A stretch of 64,000 nucleotides of DNA from Actinomycetota bacterium (GCA_035697485.1 DASSCU010000063.1:62001-126000), one strand, 5' to 3'; numbered from the stretch's first letter, positions 17,176 to 26,231 are shown. Notes: generated by a model not told the origin, from the sequence alone. Numbers and translations are program-made.

Positions 17176-18530
17176 GCGGTGCCGGGGGCGTGCTCGGCCC
17201 CGACTCGTTCCGTCGGATCGCCGGCGGCGCCCTGGAGCTGCGGGGCGCCGACGGGGTCGAGGTGCTGCTGATGCACGAATCGGGCGGGCTCACCCGGTTC
17301 GCGAACTCGGAGATCCACCAGAGCATCGCGCGCGAGGACACCGGGCTGCGTGTGCGCGTCGTGAAGAGCGGCCACGTCGGGGTGGCTGCCTCCAACGAGG
17401 CCACACCCGAGGGCGCATTAGCCGCCGCCCGCAGCGCGCTCGAGATGGCGGAGGTCGTCGCGGCCGACCCTCAGTGGCCGGGGCTCGCACCGCCCGCGCC
17501 CGCCCCAGACGTGGATCGGTTCTTCGAGGACACCGCCTCGGCCTCACCCGCGATGCGGGCGGACGCAGTCGCGCAGCTGATCGGAGCGTGCGCCCCCGAC
17601 TGCAGGGCGGCCGGCGCCTACGAGACGATCGCCGTCGAGCTGGGGCTCGCGAACAGCGAGGGCCAGTTCTGCTGGGCGCCGTCGACGCTGGCCTCGCTCA
17701 CAACGGTCGTCTCCGGGCCTGACGGCGGCAGCGGGTTCGCCGAGGTCTTCGCGGGTTCGACCGGCCCGATCGACGCCGGCGCGATCGGTCGCACAGCCAA
17801 CGAGAAGGCGGTCGGGTCCGCCTCTCCGCGGGCGCTCGACGCCGGGACGTACACCGTGGTGCTCGAGCCCGCCGCCACGGCGACGCTCGTGGGCTTCCTC
17901 GCATGGGTGGGTTTCGCCGGGCGCGCCTACATCGAGGGACGCTCCTGCTTCGACGGCAAGGAAGGCCGGCAGGTCGCGGCGCCGTCGGTGTCGATCTGGG
18001 ACGACGGCACCGACCCCCGCACGCTCGGGGTGCCGTTCGACTTCGAAGGCACCCCGAAACAGCGGGTCGATTTGGTCGGCGACGGCGTCTTCCGCGGCGT
18101 CGTGTACGACCGGCGCACCGGCAAGGAAGCTGGCCGCCCGTCGACCGGCCACGGCCTGCCGTCGCCGAACCCCGAGGGACCCTTCCCGCTGCACCTGTTC
18201 ATGGGCACCGGCGACGCGACGGTCGAGGAGATGGTCCGCTCCACGGAGCGAGGACTCCTCGTGACCAGGTTCCACTACTCGAACATCGTGAACCCGATGG
18301 AATCGTCGATCACGGGCATGACGCGCGACGGGACGTTCCTGATCGAGCACGGTGAGGTCGTCGGGCCCGTGCGCAACCTGCGGTTCACGCAGTCGATCCT
18401 CGGGGCGCTCTCGAGCGTCTCGATGGTCGGGCGCGAGGCGCACCTCGCGAGCGAGTTCTTCTTCAGCGCTTCACGCGTACCTGCACTGAAGGTCGACGAG
18501 TTCCACTTCTCGGGGGTCAGCGACCACTGA
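17172..18530 (+). CDS. tldE: TldE/PmbA-type protease partner subunit
   Basis: 452-residue non-catalytic partner of TldD, lacking the HExxxH motif as usual. Recognisable segments are TRFANSEIHQSI near the N-terminus, GTYTVVLEPAATATLVGFLA in the middle, FDFEGTPKQRVDLVGDGVF, STGHGLPSPNP and FSGVSDH-type C-terminus. The GTG start overlaps the tldD stop. Its 3' end overlaps the convergent hypothetical gene at 18517 by 14 bases. Confidence 0.9.
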   Translation: MSGAGGVLGPDSFRRIAGGALELRGADGVEVLLMHESGGLTRFANSEIHQSIAREDTGLRVRVVKSGHVGVAASNEATPEGALAAARSALEMAEVVAADPQWPGLAPPAPAPDVDRFFEDTASASPAMRADAVAQLIGACAPDCRAAGAYETIAVELGLANSEGQFCWAPSTLASLTTVVSGPDGGSGFAEVFAGSTGPIDAGAIGRTANEKAVGSASPRALDAGTYTVVLEPAATATLVGFLAWVGFAGRAYIEGRSCFDGKEGRQVAAPSVSIWDDGTDPRTLGVPFDFEGTPKQRVDLVGDGVFRGVVYDRRTGKEAGRPSTGHGLPSPNPEGPFPLHLFMGTGDATVEEMVRSTERGLLVTRFHYSNIVNPMESSITGMTRDGTFLIEHGEVVGPVRNLRFTQSILGALSSVSMVGREAHLASEFFFSASRVPALKVDEFHFSGVSDH

Positions 18531-19122
18531 GATCGGGACGGTCCGGGGTCGCCTCCGCCTCGCGCAAGCGCTTGGCCTTCCGGAGCGTGCGCACGATCAC
18601 CCAGACGCTGCCGGCGGCAACGGCGAGCAGCACAACGATGCCGATCGCTGCGGCCACCCAGAGCCAGCCCCCCGCGCAACCGAGGTCGGCTTCCTCGATG
18701 AACTCCTGTCGCGTGCGGTAGACGCCCTCGTCGTCGATCACCCGGTCGGGCGACAGGCTCGCCGTGCGGAACTCCACCTCGGTGTCGGGCATCGAGCCCG
18801 CGTACTCCACGGTGGCGACGTAGGCGTCGTCCGGATCGAGCACGCCCTCGAGCGGATCGCGCTCGCGCATCGACGGCGGCACGACACCGACCACGAAGAC
18901 GGGGACGACCGCGCTCCCGCCTCCCTCGATCCGCCACCGCACGGGTCCGTCGAGATCGGCGACCTGCACGGCCTCGATGCGCTCGTCTGCGCACTGCGGC
19001 GCCAGGATCACGGCCTCGCCTTCGCGGTTCGCCCGCACGCCCACCGTGGCATGCCTCATCGAACACGACGGCACGAGCACCGCGAGCATGAGCGAGACGA
19101 CGAGAGCCCTGATGCCGTGCAC
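18517..19122 (-). CDS. Putative lipoprotein with C-terminal membrane segment
   Basis: 201 residues, family unknown. It has an N-terminal signal (HGIRALVVSLMLAVLVPSC) with a lipobox-like LVPSC, so the mature chain may be lipidated at C20. An exported beta-rich region of about 130 residues follows, then a transmembrane helix (about 154-176) and a basic cytosolic tail (RTLRKAKRLREAEA). A lipid anchor plus a C-terminal helix is unusual; the domain would be tethered at both ends. It diverges from the CBS gene. Confidence 0.65.
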   Translation of the reverse strand: MHGIRALVVSLMLAVLVPSCSMRHATVGVRANREGEAVILAPQCADERIEAVQVADLDGPVRWRIEGGGSAVVPVFVVGVVPPSMRERDPLEGVLDPDDAYVATVEYAGSMPDTEVEFRTASLSPDRVIDDEGVYRTRQEFIEEADLGCAGGWLWVAAAIGIVVLLAVAAGSVWVIVRTLRKAKRLREAEATPDRPDLSGR

Positions 19123-19158
19123 GGAACGGTTCTACGACGGCCGAGCCTGTCGACGCGG

Positions 19159-19164
19159 TAGGCT
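19159..19164 (+). promoter_or_regulatory. -10 element TAGGCT for the CBS-domain gene
   Basis: TAGGCT lies 47 bases before the ATG, followed by a leader ending in CGAGGAGGC, a good ribosome-binding site. This is the leadered version of the same -10 used at leaderless genes here. Confidence 0.5.
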
Positions 19165-19211
19165 GACCGCCTCCAAAGGTTCCGAGCCCTTCCTCGAGGA
19201 GGCAGGCAACG

Positions 19212-19679
19212 ATGCAGGTCGCCGACGTGATGCATACCGACGTGAAGACGGCCGACGCCGAAGACACGTTCGCCGACGTCGCCAAGACGATGCGCACGAA
19301 CGGCATCTCGTCGGTGGTGGTGCTCGACGGGAAGAAGCTCGCCGGCATCGTGACCGAGCGCGACATCGTGAACCTGGTGGCCGCAGGCGGTGATCCCCAC
19401 TCGGTGAAGGTGGCGCACGGCATGACCCGGCGCGACCTCGAGACCGTGGCCCCCAAGATGGACCTCGCCGACGCCGCCGAGCACATGGTGGCGCGGAACA
19501 TCCGTCACCTGCCGGTGGTCGACCGGGGGCGAGTGGTCGGCATCGTGTCGATCCGCGACCTCACGCGGTGGGCCGCCGAGGAGCTCGCGAGCGGCGCTGA
19601 GATGCCCGACATCGCACGGAGCCACAAGGCGCTGAAGGCCGCGAGCGAGCTGCAGAAACAGCGCCGCAAGGGCGCGTAG
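19212..19679 (+). CDS. Tandem CBS-domain protein
   Basis: 155 residues. Two CBS motifs are clear: VADVMHTDVKTADAEDTF through GIVTERDIVNLVA (about 1-60), and MTRRDLETVAPKMDLADAAE through GIVSIRDLTRWAA (about 71-125), followed by a basic tail. Such pairs bind adenosine nucleotides and act as energy sensors, often of IMPDH or channel partners. No fused effector domain is present. Good Shine-Dalgarno (GAGGAGG) 9 bases upstream. Confidence 0.88.
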   Translation: MQVADVMHTDVKTADAEDTFADVAKTMRTNGISSVVVLDGKKLAGIVTERDIVNLVAAGGDPHSVKVAHGMTRRDLETVAPKMDLADAAEHMVARNIRHLPVVDRGRVVGIVSIRDLTRWAAEELASGAEMPDIARSHKALKAASELQKQRRKGA

Positions 19680-19761
19680 GGCCCGGCCCGGGTCGGCGCC
19701 AACGGCAGCGCCTGCCTTGCTCGCGTTCCGGTGACTTGGGCAAGGGCTTCCGTGTTCCGTC

Positions 19762-19786
19762 GCAGGGGGTGCTGCGGACACCCTGC
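19762..19786. terminator. Possible bidirectional terminator hairpin
   Basis: The sequence GCAGGGGGTG, a 7-base loop and CACCCTGC can form an 8-bp stem with a 2-base bulge. It lies between the convergent CBS and NDH-2 genes. There is no T-tract, so intrinsic termination is uncertain. Confidence 0.35.
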
Positions 19787-19860
19787 CGAGTGGCGACGAG
19801 GCTCCCTGCCGAGTCGGCTCGGGTCGCCGCTCTCGACACCCGGCCCCAAACCCCCCGGGG

Positions 19861-21153
19861 CTATCCCTCCGACGCTCTCTCGAACGCCTCCGTCGGGTCG
19901 TGCAGCGACCCCAGCGCCGCCACGTCGCGTGGGAAGAACAGCGACAGCGTCCAATCGAGCACGACGCGCACCTTCCGGTTCAGCGTGGGCAGCTGCAGCA
20001 GGTGGTACGAGCGGGTCACGAACCACGCCGGGAACCCGCGCAGATGCACACCCATGACGACGGCGACCCCCCGGTACCGCCCGAGTGAGCACAACGCCCC
20101 CAACGCCTTGAACCGGAAGGGCTCCACGTCGCGGCCCTCGATCGTCGCGAGCACGTTCGCCGCGAGCCGCCTGCCCTGCCGCGTCGCGTACTGCGCCGAC
20201 GGCGGGCAGAACCCGCCGGTCACGAGGTCCGGCACGGCCGCGGCATCGCCCGCCGCCCAGATCACGCCCTCGAACCCCTGCACGCGCATCGCGGCGTCGA
20301 CCCGCAGCCTGCCGTGATCGTCGACGGGTAGGTCGGAGAGTGCCGCGAGCGGTTCGGGCTTGACGCCTGCGGTCCACACGAGCGTCTCCGCCGGGAACGT
20401 CTCCCCGTCACTCAGCCGCACCACCCCGCCCTCGACCGAGTCCAGACGCGTGTCCGTCTTGATCTCGATGCCCCGCTCGGCCAGTTCCCGCGCGGCCCAC
20501 GTCCCGAGATCGCCGCCGATCTCGGGAAGGATCTCATCGAGTGCCTCGACCAGCACCCAGCGCGGCTCATCGGGTCCGATCTCCGGCATGTGCTTCAGGG
20601 CCCATCGGCAGAGGTCCTCGAGCTCCCCCAGGGCCTCGACCCCGGCGTACCCTGCCCCCACGAACACGAACGTGAGGGCGGCCCGGCGCCGCGGGTCGCG
20701 CGGCGGACGCTGCGATGCGGCCTCGAGCCTCGACAACACGTGGTTGCGCAGCAGGATCGCCTCGCCGAGCGTCTTGAACCCGATGCCGTGGGCCGCGAGT
20801 CCGGGCACGGGCAGCGTGCGCGAGCGCGACCCCGGTGCCAGCACGAGCTGGTCGTACGGCAACTCGAACCGGTCACCGTCGACGCCCCGCAGGTGCAGCA
20901 GCCGGTGCCCGACGTCGACCCGCTCGACGTCGCCGACGACCACCCGGGCGTGTCGGAGCGCCGAACGCAGCGGTACGACCACGTGACGGGGCTCGAGCGT
21001 TCCCCCCGCGGCTTCCGGTAGCAGCGACTGGTAGAGGAAGACGTTCTCCGTCGAGACCACGGTGAGGGAATGCCCTCCCGAGCGCAGCCGCTGCTGCAGC
21101 CCCCGCGCCGCGTTCAGTCCGGCGGCGCCTCCCCCCACGATCACGACGTGCAT
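19861..21153 (-). CDS. ndh: Type II NADH dehydrogenase (FAD-dependent pyridine nucleotide-disulfide oxidoreductase)
   Basis: 430 residues. NDH-2 enzymes pass electrons from NADH to quinone at the membrane without pumping protons. The FAD-binding GGGAAGLNAARGL (about 7-19), the NADH-binding VFVGAGYAGVEALGEL (about 165-180) and the second FAD motif VIWAAGDAAAVPD are in place. The C-terminal segment (RSYHLLQLPTLNRKVRVVLDW) is amphipathic, consistent with membrane association. A related sulfide:quinone or rubredoxin-type reductase is the alternative. Ends convergent with the CBS gene. Confidence 0.82.
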   Translation of the reverse strand: MHVVIVGGGAAGLNAARGLQQRLRSGGHSLTVVSTENVFLYQSLLPEAAGGTLEPRHVVVPLRSALRHARVVVGDVERVDVGHRLLHLRGVDGDRFELPYDQLVLAPGSRSRTLPVPGLAAHGIGFKTLGEAILLRNHVLSRLEAASQRPPRDPRRRAALTFVFVGAGYAGVEALGELEDLCRWALKHMPEIGPDEPRWVLVEALDEILPEIGGDLGTWAARELAERGIEIKTDTRLDSVEGGVVRLSDGETFPAETLVWTAGVKPEPLAALSDLPVDDHGRLRVDAAMRVQGFEGVIWAAGDAAAVPDLVTGGFCPPSAQYATRQGRRLAANVLATIEGRDVEPFRFKALGALCSLGRYRGVAVVMGVHLRGFPAWFVTRSYHLLQLPTLNRKVRVVLDWTLSLFFPRDVAALGSLHDPTEAFERASEG

Positions 21154-21162
21154 GGCCCGACG

Positions 21163-21843
21163 TTACGACCAGGAGACGAGCAACGCGGGAACCTCGCCGA
21201 GATCGTCGATCGACGCGTCGGCCTGCGAGAGCTGCGCTTGGGTGGGCTCGTCGGGCGCCTCCCCGCGGAGCACCCACACCGCCCGCATGCCCGCGGCCTT
21301 CGCCGGACACACGTCGTAGTCGAGACGGTCGCCCAGCATCACCGAGCGCGCCGGCGACACGCCTGCGGTGTAGAGCACGTGCGAGAAGAGCCGAGGGTCG
21401 GGCTTCTGCAGGCCGAGGTCGTCGCTCACGCCCCAGACCTCGAAGAACCGCGTCAGGCCGTCGCGCTCCATCGCCCGTCGCACCGACGACGGTTGGTTCG
21501 CGATCACCCCGAGCCGGAAGCGTCCCTCGAGCGCCTCGAGGCACGGCACGACGTCGGGGTAGAGCGCGGTGGGCGGATATGCCCAGTAGCGCGCGGCGCG
21601 CGCCTCGACGGCGGTGAGGTCGTCGATGGAGCCCAGGAACCGCGTCGTGAGCCGACGTCGGAAGGACTCCGACTGCTCTGCCCGGGCTGCCGCGTACTCG
21701 AGGTCGAACTCCTCGTCGGTGAATTCGGCGCCGGACTCGCGCAGGGCACTCCGCCACGAGCGCGCGTACACCGTGTCGTCGTACATCACTCCACCGATGT
21801 CGAAGAACACCATCTCGAGCGCCGGATCGGTCACGGTGGGCAT
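21163..21843 (-). CDS. HAD-superfamily hydrolase
   Basis: 226 residues of the haloacid-dehalogenase fold, likely a cytoplasmic phosphatase. Motif I is MVFFDIGGVMYDD, where the nucleophile Asp is followed by Ile-Gly, the DxG variant seen in several YjjG-like members. Motif II is GVIANQPSS, motif III LGLQKPDP, and motif IV MLGDRLDYDV. A four-helix cap domain occupies about residues 25-95. Substrate unknown. Nine bases separate it from the ndh gene downstream, so they may share a transcript. Confidence 0.82.
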   Translation of the reverse strand: MPTVTDPALEMVFFDIGGVMYDDTVYARSWRSALRESGAEFTDEEFDLEYAAARAEQSESFRRRLTTRFLGSIDDLTAVEARAARYWAYPPTALYPDVVPCLEALEGRFRLGVIANQPSSVRRAMERDGLTRFFEVWGVSDDLGLQKPDPRLFSHVLYTAGVSPARSVMLGDRLDYDVCPAKAAGMRAVWVLRGEAPDEPTQAQLSQADASIDDLGEVPALLVSWS

Positions 21844-21873
21844 CGTAGACGCACCCGCGGGCCGGACGAGGGC

Positions 21874-22704
21874 TCAGCGGCCCGCGCGCCGCTTCAGCTC
21901 GTCGACGAGCTCGACCGGCGTCGTGTTGCACCCGAGCCGGAATCCGTATCGGGCCCCGTGGCAATCGCTCGACCCCGTCGGCACCAGGTCGAGACGTTCG
22001 GCCATCGCTCGGTAGGAGGCGCGGGTGGCCTCGTCGTGGTCGGGATGGTCGACCTCCAGTCCGACCATGCCACCCTCGGCCATCTCCTCGATCAGTTCAT
22101 CGGGCACGGAACCGTTGCCCTTCCACATCGCGGGGTGGGCGAGCACGCAGACGCCCCCCGCATCGCCGATCAGCCGCAGGGCCTGGACCGGGTGCAACGC
22201 ATGCTTCGGCACGTACGCGAGGCCACCGTCGGCGATGTACCGATCGAAGGCTTCCTTCTCGGTCTCGACGATGCCCGCTTCGACCATGGCCTGTGCGACG
22301 TGGGGGCGAGCGATCAGGTCGTCGCCCGCGATCTGCCGCACGTCGTCGAACGAGATCTCGTAGCCCGCCTCCTGCAACTTCTCGATCATCATCTCGCCGC
22401 GCCGGAACCGGGTGTCGGTGAGCCGCTTCAGCTCCTCTTGCAGAGGTTCGTGGGCGGGATCGACCCAGTAGCCGAGCACGTGCAGGCTGGCCCCGTCGTA
22501 CTCGGCCGAGAACTCGATGCCGGGCACGATCTCGAGACCGGTGCCGTGGGCCGCGGCCGCCGCCTCGTCGAGGCCGGCGAACGTGTCGTGGTCGGTGACG
22601 CCGAGGCCGGCCATGCCGCGCTCGAGCGCGAGCCTCACGTTGTGGGTGGGCGTCTCCGTGCCGTCGCTGAAGGTGGAGTGGGTGTGGAGGTCGTATCCGC
22701 TCAT
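21874..22704 (-). CDS. PHP-domain phosphoesterase (RNase AM / YciV-like)
   Basis: 276 residues. The PHP metal motifs are DLHTHSTFSDGTETP at the N-terminus, GVTDHDTF, GIEFSAEY, LAHPAM and SSDCHGARYG near the C-terminus. This is the trinuclear-metal family that includes 3',5'-nucleoside bisphosphate phosphatases and 5'-to-3' exoribonucleases. The central insertion (about 80-165) is the usual helical domain. Cytoplasmic. ATG start; upstream neighbour is the FMN oxidase gene. Confidence 0.88.
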   Translation of the reverse strand: MSGYDLHTHSTFSDGTETPTHNVRLALERGMAGLGVTDHDTFAGLDEAAAAAHGTGLEIVPGIEFSAEYDGASLHVLGYWVDPAHEPLQEELKRLTDTRFRRGEMMIEKLQEAGYEISFDDVRQIAGDDLIARPHVAQAMVEAGIVETEKEAFDRYIADGGLAYVPKHALHPVQALRLIGDAGGVCVLAHPAMWKGNGSVPDELIEEMAEGGMVGLEVDHPDHDEATRASYRAMAERLDLVPTGSSDCHGARYGFRLGCNTTPVELVDELKRRAGR

Positions 22705-22743
22705 CCCCAGATGGTCCCAGACAGCGCTCGCGGGACCGACCGA

Positions 22744-23769
22744 CTACGGTGCAGGCGTCACGAGCGCCCGGCCGATCTCGTCGACCGAGCGGCACCCGGT
22801 CAGCGCCATCGCGTTCTCGAACTCTGCACGGAGGATCTCGAGCACACCCGCGACCCCCGCTTCCCCATCGGCTGCGAGACCCCAGATCGTCGGGCGTGCA
22901 ACGAGCACCGCGCTCGCGCCCAGCGCCAAGGCGGTGAGCACATCGGTACCGCGCCGAACGCCACCGTCCATCAGCACCGGCACCCGTCCCGCGACCTGCG
23001 CCGCCACCTCGGGCAGGGCGTCGAGCCCCGCCGGCGACCGGTCGAGCTGGCGCCCTCCGTGGTTCGAGACGACGATCGCGTCGGCGCCCGCCTGCACGGC
23101 GAGCTCGGCGTCCTCCGCGGTGAGGAGACCTTTGACGATCACGGGCACCCCGGGTGCTCGATCCTTGATCCAGCCGAGGTCGTCCCACGTGATCGACGCG
23201 TCGAACAGGTAGTCGCTCGCTCCGATGCCGATCGGCATCACGAACCCGCTGCGCGTGTCGCGGTGCCGCAGCCCGTTGACGACGAAATCGACGGTCCAGC
23301 AGATCGCCTCGTATCCCGCCGAGACCACGCGCCGGAGCATCGCCTCGGTGAATCCACGATCCTCCGCCACGTAGAGCTGCCACCACTTCGGGCCGTCGCT
23401 CGCGGCCGCGACATCCTCGAGGTAGGACTCGGCGGTCGAGGACACGACCATCACGGTGCCGACGGCGGCCGCCGCCCGAGCGGTGGCGAGCTCCCCGTCG
23501 GGATGCGCGAGTCGCTGGTAGGCCCACGGCGCCACACCGACCGGGAACCGCAACGTCGAGCCGAGGATGCCGGTCGAGGTGTCGGGAGACCCCGCGCCCC
23601 GAAGGAACCGGGGGCGCAGCATCCACCGGTCGAAGGCGCGTCGGTTCTCCGCGAGCGTCCGCTCGTCGCCGGCCCCGCCTTCGTAGTAATCCCAGACGTC
23701 CGCGGCGATCGCGGCGCGCGCGACCGGCAGGTAGTCCTCGACCGTGACGTACCGGGGGGTTTCGCTCAT
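22744..23769 (-). CDS. FMN-dependent alpha-hydroxy-acid oxidase/dehydrogenase
   Basis: 341-residue TIM-barrel flavoenzyme of the lactate/glycolate oxidase family, converting an L-2-hydroxy acid to the keto acid. The N-terminal DVWDYYEGGAGDERTLAENR, the FMN-phosphate region DGGVRRGTDVLTALALGA and the catalytic base in VSNHGGRQLD are intact. WQLYV supplies the conserved tyrosine. Oxidase versus dehydrogenase cannot be told from sequence. It lies between PHP and IclR genes, 50 bases downstream of the latter. Confidence 0.88.
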   Translation of the reverse strand: MSETPRYVTVEDYLPVARAAIAADVWDYYEGGAGDERTLAENRRAFDRWMLRPRFLRGAGSPDTSTGILGSTLRFPVGVAPWAYQRLAHPDGELATARAAAAVGTVMVVSSTAESYLEDVAAASDGPKWWQLYVAEDRGFTEAMLRRVVSAGYEAICWTVDFVVNGLRHRDTRSGFVMPIGIGASDYLFDASITWDDLGWIKDRAPGVPVIVKGLLTAEDAELAVQAGADAIVVSNHGGRQLDRSPAGLDALPEVAAQVAGRVPVLMDGGVRRGTDVLTALALGASAVLVARPTIWGLAADGEAGVAGVLEILRAEFENAMALTGCRSVDEIGRALVTPAP

Positions 23770-23819
23770 CGGCGGGAGCCTATCGTCGGCGCCCCATGTC
23801 CGGACACCACACTATCGAC

Positions 23820-24632
23820 CTATCGACGGGCAGCCCCGCTCCTCGCGCCGACGCGACCGGCGCCCATGTCGCGGGAGAGACCCCGCGATGTCTCGCGCAC
23901 CGCCGCGACGACCGCGGCGGCGTGCCGCCCCTCGGGCAGGAGCCGTTCGACCGGGCCCACGACGCCGATCGCCCCGACGGAGTGGCCACGGTCGTCGAAG
24001 ACCGGTGCAGCGATCTCGGCCTCTCCGACGATCGCCTCGCCGTCCTCGAGTGCGGTGCCTTCCTCGGCCACCGAGGCGAGCATCGCTTCGAGCACGGTGG
24101 GGTCGGTGACCGTGCGACCGGTGAGCGGCACAAGCTCCGACCCGAGCAGCGCCCGGCGCGATGCCTCCGGCAGATACGCCACGATGGCCTTGCCCAGAGC
24201 GCACGCGTGCCACGGGATCGAGGCGCCTACCTCGAGGATCTGCACCGAGTTGTCGGGGCGGAACACGTGATGCACGATCAGCACGTTCGACCCGTGCAAC
24301 ACCCCCACGCGCACCGCGTCGCCGACCCGCGATGCGAGCGAGTCGGCCCACAGCAGCGACCGTGCCCGCAGCTCGTGGTTGTCGAGGAACGCGTTCCCCA
24401 GCTGCAGCATCGCCGGCCCGAGCCGGTACTTGTCGGTCTCAGGATCCTGCTCCACGAGCTCCTGCGCCTCGAGCGTGCGCAACAGGCCGTAGGCCGTGCC
24501 CTTCGCGAGCCCGAGACGCTCGGCCACCTCGGTGACGCCCATGCGCGACGTGCCCGTGCCGAGCACCTTGAGGATGCGGGCGGCGCGCTCGACCGACTGG
24601 ATCGTGCCTCTGCGCGGTGCCGAACCGGTCAA
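23820..24632 (-). CDS. IclR-family regulator, likely of the glycerol/dihydroxyacetone genes
   Basis: 270 residues: an N-terminal winged helix (SVERAARILKVLG, then GVTEVAERLGLAKGTAYGLLRTLEAQELV, about 11-65) and the C-terminal IclR effector domain (about 80-255) with GSNVLIVHHV, PWHACALGKAIVAYL and GAIGVVGPVERL. The chosen start is TTG at 24630-24632, which overlaps the dhaL stop in TTGA; no ATG or GTG lies before the helix-turn-helix. Coupling to a DhaL protein and divergence from glpF suggest control of this island, like GylR of actinomycete glycerol operons. Ligand unproven. Confidence 0.85.
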   Translation of the reverse strand: MTGSAPRRGTIQSVERAARILKVLGTGTSRMGVTEVAERLGLAKGTAYGLLRTLEAQELVEQDPETDKYRLGPAMLQLGNAFLDNHELRARSLLWADSLASRVGDAVRVGVLHGSNVLIVHHVFRPDNSVQILEVGASIPWHACALGKAIVAYLPEASRRALLGSELVPLTGRTVTDPTVLEAMLASVAEEGTALEDGEAIVGEAEIAAPVFDDRGHSVGAIGVVGPVERLLPEGRHAAAVVAAVRETSRGLSRDMGAGRVGARSGAARR

Positions 24633-25318
24633 CGACCACCGTCCAACGATCGTGCGAGGGCAGCGAACAGGTACGAGGTCGAGGTTGCCCCCGGATCCTG
24701 GTGCCCCACGCTCCTCGGTCCGAGGTACGAGGCCCGGCCCTTGCGCGCCTGCATCGGCACCGTCGCACGCATGCCCTCGCGCGCGGCCTCGGCCGCTTTG
24801 CGGGACGCCGTGCCCCCGTCGCCGCCGGCGCGCAGCTCCCGCTCGAACGCCGCGAGCGCCGGCGCGTAGGCGTCGACGATCGTCTTGTCGCCTTCCTCCG
24901 CCGCCCCCAGCCCCTGGATGCCGTCGAGGCCCGAGCGCAGCGCCTTCAGCAGGTCCTCGGCATCGAACGACTCGACGTCGCCGAACGCCTCCCCGGCCCG
25001 GCGCAGACACGTGCCGAACAACGGTCCGGCCGCGCCTCCCACGCGATAGATCAGGGTGCCCCCGACCCGGATCAACAGCTCACCCGCGGGAAGGTCGGAG
25101 GTCGCGTCGAGGTCGGTCACGGCGGCCGAGAATCCGCGATCCATGTTGATGCCGTGGTCGGCGTCGCCGATCGCCGCGTCGAGCTGGGTCAGGAAGTCCC
25201 GGTTGGCGGCGATCTCGTCGGCACATCCGCGAACCCAGCGCCGGATGGTAGTGGCGTCGTACACGTCGAACACCCTCTCACGCCCGTCGTCGGCCCGTTC
25301 TGTCACCGCCGCCACCAT
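24629..25318 (-). CDS. DhaL-like dihydroxyacetone kinase ADP-binding subunit (paralogue coupled to IclR)
   Basis: 229 residues with the DhaL signature AAIGDADHGINMDRG, where the aspartates chelate two Mg ions at the nucleotide, the VGGAAGPLFGTCLRR loop, DKTIVDAYAPA, and the C-terminal RASYLGPRSVGHQDPGATS. All metal ligands look intact. It is a diverged second copy of the DhaL at 27344. It is translated with the IclR regulator (TTGA overlap), not with dhaK. In E. coli DhaL also acts as coactivator of the DhaR regulator, so this copy may be a sensor for its IclR neighbour. ATG with GGAGG 6 bases upstream. Confidence 0.85.
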   Translation of the reverse strand: MVAAVTERADDGRERVFDVYDATTIRRWVRGCADEIAANRDFLTQLDAAIGDADHGINMDRGFSAAVTDLDATSDLPAGELLIRVGGTLIYRVGGAAGPLFGTCLRRAGEAFGDVESFDAEDLLKALRSGLDGIQGLGAAEEGDKTIVDAYAPALAAFERELRAGGDGGTASRKAAEAAREGMRATVPMQARKGRASYLGPRSVGHQDPGATSTSYLFAALARSLDGGR

Positions 25319-25357
25319 CGAACCGCCTCCAGGCCGTGTCAACTTCCACTTTCGAGT

Positions 25358-25374
25358 GTTCGACGATACCGAAC
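25358..25374. promoter_or_regulatory. Inverted repeat in the dhaL/glpF divergent spacer (candidate IclR operator)
   Basis: GTTCG, 7 bases, CGAAC: a perfect 5-7-5 palindrome 40 bases upstream of the dhaL-IclR start. The rest of the spacer to 25499 is AT-richer than its surroundings and has two TGTTGCGA direct repeats. Palindromes of this kind are plausible IclR targets; binding is inferred. Confidence 0.45.
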
Positions 25375-25499
25375 GATGTTCTCTATGGTCGATGTTGCGA
25401 CGGTATGACGGGACTATTGACAACTTGTTGCGAACAGAGTTGGCTCGCCTCGACATGGTCCCGACGGTGGGGCCCGGTACGGAGGGGGTGGTCGCTCAG

Positions 25500-26231
25500 A
25501 TGTTCCTCGGAGAGGTGGTCGGCACGGCGGTGCTGATCTTGCTCGGCGACGGGGTCGTCGCCGGGGTGCTGCTGAACAAGTCGAAGGCGCAGAACGGCGG
25601 ATGGATCGTCGTCACCTGGGCATGGGGGATGGCGGTCTTCATGGGCGTGCTGGCGAGCGTTGCGGTGAGCGGCGGCGTCGCGCACCTGAACCCCGCCGTC
25701 ACGATCGGCCTCGCCTCGATCGACCTGGTCGAGTGGAGCGACGTGCCGACGCTGATCGCAGGTCAGTTCCTCGGCGCGGCGATCGGGGCCTTGCTCGTGT
25801 ACCTCTCATACCTCGTGCACTGGGCCGACACCGACGACCCGGGTCTGAAGCTCGCGGTGTTCTCGACCGGGCCGGCGATCCGCAACACGGCCGCGAACCT
25901 GATCACCGAGATCGTCGGCACGTTCATGCTGGTGTTCGGGATCCTCGCGATCGTGCCGCAGGTCTTCGCCGCGGACCTCGCCACGGGAGGGTGGCTCGAG
26001 ACCGGCGCCTTGCCCGTCGGCCTGCTGGTCCTCGTCATCGGCCTGTCGCTCGGCGGACCGACCGGGTACGCGATCAACCCCGCCCGCGACCTCGGCCCGC
26101 GCATCATGCACGCGATCCTGCCGATCGCCGGCAAGGGCAGTTCCGACTGGGCCTACTCATGGATCCCGGTCGTCGGGCCGATCGTCGGCGGCGTGCTCGG
26201 CGCGCTGGCGGCCGACGCGGTCTTCGGTTGA
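25500..26231 (+). CDS. glpF: Glycerol facilitator (MIP-family aquaglyceroporin)
   Basis: 243-residue channel for passive glycerol entry. Six membrane helices and two half-helices carry the NPA motifs HLNPAVT (after helix 2) and [10 protein letters not shown]. The Asp after the second NPA (NPARD) marks glycerol-type channels over strict water channels. The start ATG 25500 follows GGAGGGGG by about 11 bases and begins just before the first helix; an ATG at 25455 is possible. First gene of the plus-strand glycerol/dihydroxyacetone unit. Confidence 0.92.
   Translation: MFLGEVVGTAVLILLGDGVVAGVLLNKSKAQNGGWIVVTWAWGMAVFMGVLASVAVSGGVAHLNPAVTIGLASIDLVEWSDVPTLIAGQFLGAAIGALLVYLSYLVHWADTDDPGLKLAVFSTGPAIRNTAANLITEIVGTFMLVFGILAIVPQVFAADLATGGWLETGALPVGLLVLVIGLSLGGPTGYAINPARDLGPRIMHAILPIAGKGSSDWAYSWIPVVGPIVGGVLGALAADAVFG

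Noticed and set aside
21070-24270. A 1066-codon open frame antisense to four well-supported genes
   Set aside because: GC-rich third positions keep reverse frames open. The minus-strand genes (ndh, HAD, PHP, FMN oxidase, IclR) all show family motifs, whereas the antisense product is Arg/His-rich without any domain.
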